A stretch of DNA of 43,091 nt, taken from contig CAJOOC010000102.1 in assembly GCA_905236165.1 (NCBI GenBank), positions 1-43,091 on the forward strand, given 5' to 3'. The notes beneath the pieces were generated by a model, which ran no database searches, was not told where the DNA came from, and saw only the letters and a list, made by a program, of their open reading frames with translations. Below, one piece after another: positions 40,616-43,091 of the stretch. The translations under genes and the position numbers were made by a program. Positions within the stretch are counted from its first letter, which is position 1. Each line of letters starts with the position of its first letter. The stretch is from an uncultured Prevotella sp. (GTDB taxonomy: Bacteria; Bacteroidota; Bacteroidia; Bacteroidales; Bacteroidaceae).

Positions 40616-40623
40616 CAAAATTA
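40616..40623 (-). promoter_or_regulatory. -7 element for the beta-helix gene
   Basis: Minus-strand TAATTTTG (complement CAAAATTA) is about 50 nt upstream of the ATG at 40566. No good TTTG is at the expected -33 distance. Confidence 0.6.
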
Positions 40624-40994
40624 CGGCTTTTGACCTGTCTGGTAAAAAATAATCAGCGAAGCACCCGAATCTTTCAACAAAACATTGACATCTCGGCAAA
40701 TTGTCAAATCTACAAACTAAAAAATCGCCAAGTGCTTGTTTTTAGCATCTTAGCGATTTTCTCAGTTGGGATACCCGGACAATTATATATGAAATTCGGC
40801 AAAATCGGGCAAAATTGAGTGAAATTGCTAATTGCTGATAATCAATGGATTACAAAGATTTTGAATTTTATTCAATTTTGAAAAATTGCATTAGGTTGCA
40901 AACAATCCGAATATTTTCCGAATTTTTTCCGAATTTTTTTGGTTATATTCGGAGAATTTTTCTTAACTTTGCAATCGAATCAAATTATAATGTT
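40624..40994. other. AT-rich structured spacer before the integrase
   Basis: No gene. The stretch contains TTGACA/TGTCAA (hairpin near 40685-40706) and a long imperfect hairpin at 40721-40760 (AAAATCGC with GCGATTTT, extended by AAG-TGCT/AGCA-CTT). The hexamer CCGAAT occurs in either orientation at 40665, 40794, 40907, 40918, 40929 and 40947. This could be the junction of chromosome and mobile element, with integrase or regulator binding sites. The track start of the integrase at 40845 lies inside this spacer and is rejected. Confidence 0.55.
40907..40971 (+). promoter_or_regulatory. Integrase promoter with phased CCGAAT sites
   Basis: CCGAAT at 40907, 40918 and 40929 is spaced exactly 11 bp, about one helical turn, with an inverted copy ATTCGG at 40947. 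The -7 element TAACTTTG follows at 40964-40971, with TTTG at 40938 (22-nt spacing). The ATG at 40995 is 24 nt downstream. The array overlaps the promoter, as an autoregulatory operator would. Confidence 0.6.
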
Positions 40995-42560
40995 ATGGCA
41001 AAAATTCAATTCAGACTTTCAAAAAAGGTTCTCACTGACTCCGGCAGAAGTGAGATTGTTATCAATTTCTCTCATCAGCATCTTAACATGAGGGCAAAAA
41101 GCGGGTTATTTGTTAATCCATCATTCTTTGAGTATTTTATCGATTGGAGACGGACAGAAAACAATGCAAAGAAATATGGACTCAGCATTAAGCGCACAAA
41201 TACGGATACTATCTCAGAGGAAAAAGCTGCGAAACTTGGATATGAGTTGCAAGAATGCGGGGACATCGTGATTCGGCAGAGACTTGAGAATCCTGATGTG
41301 ATATTCCATAGAGAGCAGAAGAAAAGACTTGATGCTCTCAGTAATGCCATTATGGATGCATTCACAAATCCCTCTCTTGATAAGGACTCACTCACAAAGG
41401 ACTGGCTCAAAGATATTGTTGAAAGATTTAATCATCCTGAGAAGTACCAGGATGCACCCATTGAGAAAAAGACTATCTATTCTATCATCGAAGAATATAC
41501 AAAAACGCCTGATAGAAAAACCAATCAGCCATTGGTAGAATCTCATGCAAGAGTGTTCTATGTTCTCAGCCGAGCAATTGCCCGATATGCTGGGTATGTA
41601 AGAGCAACAGACAACAGTCGCAAGGATTTTGAGTTTGATATTGACGATGTGACTCGTGAGGATATAGAAGATTTCACAGACTACCTGAGACACGAAAAGG
41701 AACTGGCTGAAGATAAGCCACGACTCTTTGAAAAGTTGTTGGCAGAGTATCCGCAATGCGTCAGGAAAGGCCGTAATGTCGTAGAGGGCAGAGGTGAGAA
41801 CACAATCATCAAAATGCGAGCTCGCTTAAAGTCAGTGTTCCTATATGCCAATATGAAGGGGTACACCGTCAACAGACCATTTGAGGGTGTGAAGATAGGA
41901 ACTGCAAAAGTTGGTACACCTATCTATATAACAATAGATGAACGCAATCAAATAGCGGATACTGATTTAGCCTCTATTTGGGAAACGATGCCAAAGAAAG
42001 AGAGGCAGCTTGCAAGGATGCCTATTAAGACTCTGATGGAGCAACGTGACATCTTCGTATTTCAATGCCTGATAGGTTGTCGAGTTGGTGACTTGCTCAA
42101 AATGACTGAGAGATACATTCATAATGGAATTTTAGTATATACACCTCACAAGACCTTGAACGAAGGTGAAGAGGCAGTCCAGGCGAGAGTACCGTTGCAT
42201 CCGAAGGCTCTAAGTCTCATTAGGAAATACCGAGGTGTGGACTCTAAAGGCCGTCTGTTTCCATTCATTACGGCTCAGAGATACAACGATGCCATTAAGC
42301 TTATATTCAAGATGGCGGGTATTACTCGCAATGTAGAAGTGAGGAATGCACGAACTGGAGAGACTGAGATTGTCCCTATCAATGAGGTTGCGTCAAGCCA
42401 TTTGGCGAGGCGTACATTTGTCGGTAATGCCTATTTCAAGGTGCATGACCCGAATCTGATTGGCAAGATGTCCGGCCATGTGGAAGGCTCTAAAGCATTC
42501 CAAAGGTATCGCAAAATAGAAGATTCTACCCTAAAAGAAGTTATTGATTTAATCGGTTGA
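40995..42560 (+). CDS. Tyrosine recombinase / site-specific integrase
   Basis: About 521 aa from the ATG at 40995 (MAKIQFRLSKK). The N-terminal arm and core-binding region (about 1-330, with the helical SAM-like stretch FEFDIDDVTREDIEDFTDYLR) is long. The catalytic domain shows the first Arg in IGCRVGDLLKM, HLARRTF with the His-x-x-Arg motif, SGHVEGSKAFQRYRK with the third His and the nucleophilic Tyr. It belongs to the Bacteroidota phage-type integrases of mobilisable or conjugative elements. Base composition is more AT-rich than upstream genes, and a small unknown gene follows after 4 nt. Confidence 0.93.
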   Translation: MAKIQFRLSKKVLTDSGRSEIVINFSHQHLNMRAKSGLFVNPSFFEYFIDWRRTENNAKKYGLSIKRTNTDTISEEKAAKLGYELQECGDIVIRQRLENPDVIFHREQKKRLDALSNAIMDAFTNPSLDKDSLTKDWLKDIVERFNHPEKYQDAPIEKKTIYSIIEEYTKTPDRKTNQPLVESHARVFYVLSRAIARYAGYVRATDNSRKDFEFDIDDVTREDIEDFTDYLRHEKELAEDKPRLFEKLLAEYPQCVRKGRNVVEGRGENTIIKMRARLKSVFLYANMKGYTVNRPFEGVKIGTAKVGTPIYITIDERNQIADTDLASIWETMPKKERQLARMPIKTLMEQRDIFVFQCLIGCRVGDLLKMTERYIHNGILVYTPHKTLNEGEEAVQARVPLHPKALSLIRKYRGVDSKGRLFPFITAQRYNDAIKLIFKMAGITRNVEVRNARTGETEIVPINEVASSHLARRTFVGNAYFKVHDPNLIGKMSGHVEGSKAFQRYRKIEDSTLKEVIDLIG

Positions 42561-42564
42561 AGGT

Positions 42565-43020
42565 ATGGAGAAAAGCAATGTTATAAGATGTTTTAATGAA
42601 GGCAAGCGTTATATTGAAACTTGCCTGGAGCAAATTGTGTCTTTGGAACAGAATGATGACAAGGAAATGCGAATAGCACTTAAGGGTGTATTCATGGTAA
42701 AAGTGTCATACAAGGCTGCTGAGAACTTTTGCAAAGTTGTAAGTTATGTTATTGATGGTAAAGATGGTGCACAACAAATGAAAGATGAATTGATTTGTCT
42801 GAAAGAAAAGTTAGTTCAATTATACAATGGTGCAGACAGACAGAATCTCTCCACTATAAAACATATTAGTGAGGTGATAATGGATGAAATCAAAGAGGTT
42901 GAAAAATGGACTGGATATAATAACTCAGGTGACAATTCAGAAACCGGCAATGATGAAGAGTTAAACAAGGAAGATATTGTCGAAAAAATTAAGAATTATA
43001 AGACATTACCTGTTGGATGA
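42565..43020 (+). CDS. Unknown small protein downstream of integrase
   Basis: A 151-aa protein I do not recognise. It is predicted mostly helical and charged (MEKSNVIRCFNEGKRYIETC, QMKDELICLKEKLVQLYN, VIMDEIKEVEKW), with an acidic low-complexity tail (NNSGDNSETGNDEELNKE) before a final helix. There is no signal peptide or membrane helix. It starts 4 nt after the integrase stop in the same AT-rich context, so it is probably cotranscribed and part of the mobile element; an excision or regulatory accessory role is only a guess from position. Confidence 0.75.
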   Translation: MEKSNVIRCFNEGKRYIETCLEQIVSLEQNDDKEMRIALKGVFMVKVSYKAAENFCKVVSYVIDGKDGAQQMKDELICLKEKLVQLYNGADRQNLSTIKHISEVIMDEIKEVEKWTGYNNSGDNSETGNDEELNKEDIVEKIKNYKTLPVG

Positions 43021-43091
43021 ATTAAATTTGTAAAATATTTATGCTTAAAAAGTTGCACATATCATTGATTTTTAGTAACTTAGTGGTGTCA

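Noticed and set aside
40845-40994. N-terminal 50-residue extension of the integrase in the ORF track
   Set aside because: It covers the CCGAAT array and the -7 element, so it is untranslated; the family N-terminus begins at MAKIQFRLSKK.

Overview
The window is a piece of a Bacteroidales chromosome, most likely Prevotella-like. Three lines of evidence support this. Many genes are preceded by the Bacteroidota promoter pattern TTTG-N19/20-TAnnTTTG. Shine-Dalgarno sequences are largely absent. Several syntenic blocks are typical of the order: purH-mreBCD-mrdA, DUF6089-uppS-bamA-skp-murI, and DUF4271-hemD-rnpA-yidD-tyrS. Most genes are core housekeeping or cell-envelope genes. Only the last ~2.5 kb, which is AT-rich and carries a tyrosine recombinase, looks mobile.

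Layout: 1-1.4 kb holds a repeat-rich gene-poor stretch, a rhodanese lipoprotein gene and tRNA-Gln, the last two flanked by a 40-bp inverted copy of one promoter. aroQ and an O-methyltransferase interrupted by a palindromic element follow. From 2.6 to 7.6 kb is the leftward cell-elongation cluster (mrdA, mreD, mreC, mreB) headed by a stand-alone IMP cyclohydrolase. A rightward rlpA-cca pair and leftward fba come next. From 11.1 to 17.9 kb is a leftward outer-membrane/peptidoglycan operon: DUF6089 protein, uppS, bamA, three skp paralogues and murI. A DUF6242-like lipoprotein, a gluconate 5-dehydrogenase-like SDR and a succinate:acetate-type CoA transferase follow. From 22.1 kb transcription is rightward: greA with a structured leader, a HIT protein, an outer-membrane beta-barrel protein, a MORN-GH25 lipoprotein, rbfA, a LolC/E-type permease, a 1206-aa multidomain protein, rpsO with a structured leader, metK, DUF4271, hemD, rnpA, yidD, tyrS and an FNT channel. 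A secreted beta-helix protein faces the other way, and the integrase region closes the window.

Functionally the window is dominated by envelope construction: elongasome, Z-prenyl carrier synthesis, D-Glu supply, beta-barrel assembly, chaperones, lipoprotein release and wall hydrolases. Translation and ribosome genes make up much of the rest.

The most unusual items are three. (1) A single polypeptide joins glycosyltransferase, GalT/Apa2-like (DUF4922-type) and SpoIID modules. (2) An 8-nt TTAATTCG/TTAATTTG repeat always lies in sense orientation just upstream of a start codon. It supplies the TTG start itself in uppS and the permease, probably in the FNT gene, and related repeats supply stop codons of the preceding genes. 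(3) Palindromic or modular repeats have been absorbed into coding sequence. Structured leaders before rpsO and greA, and helically phased CCGAAT sites at the integrase promoter, are further regulatory candidates. No database search was possible; family assignments rest on motif recognition.
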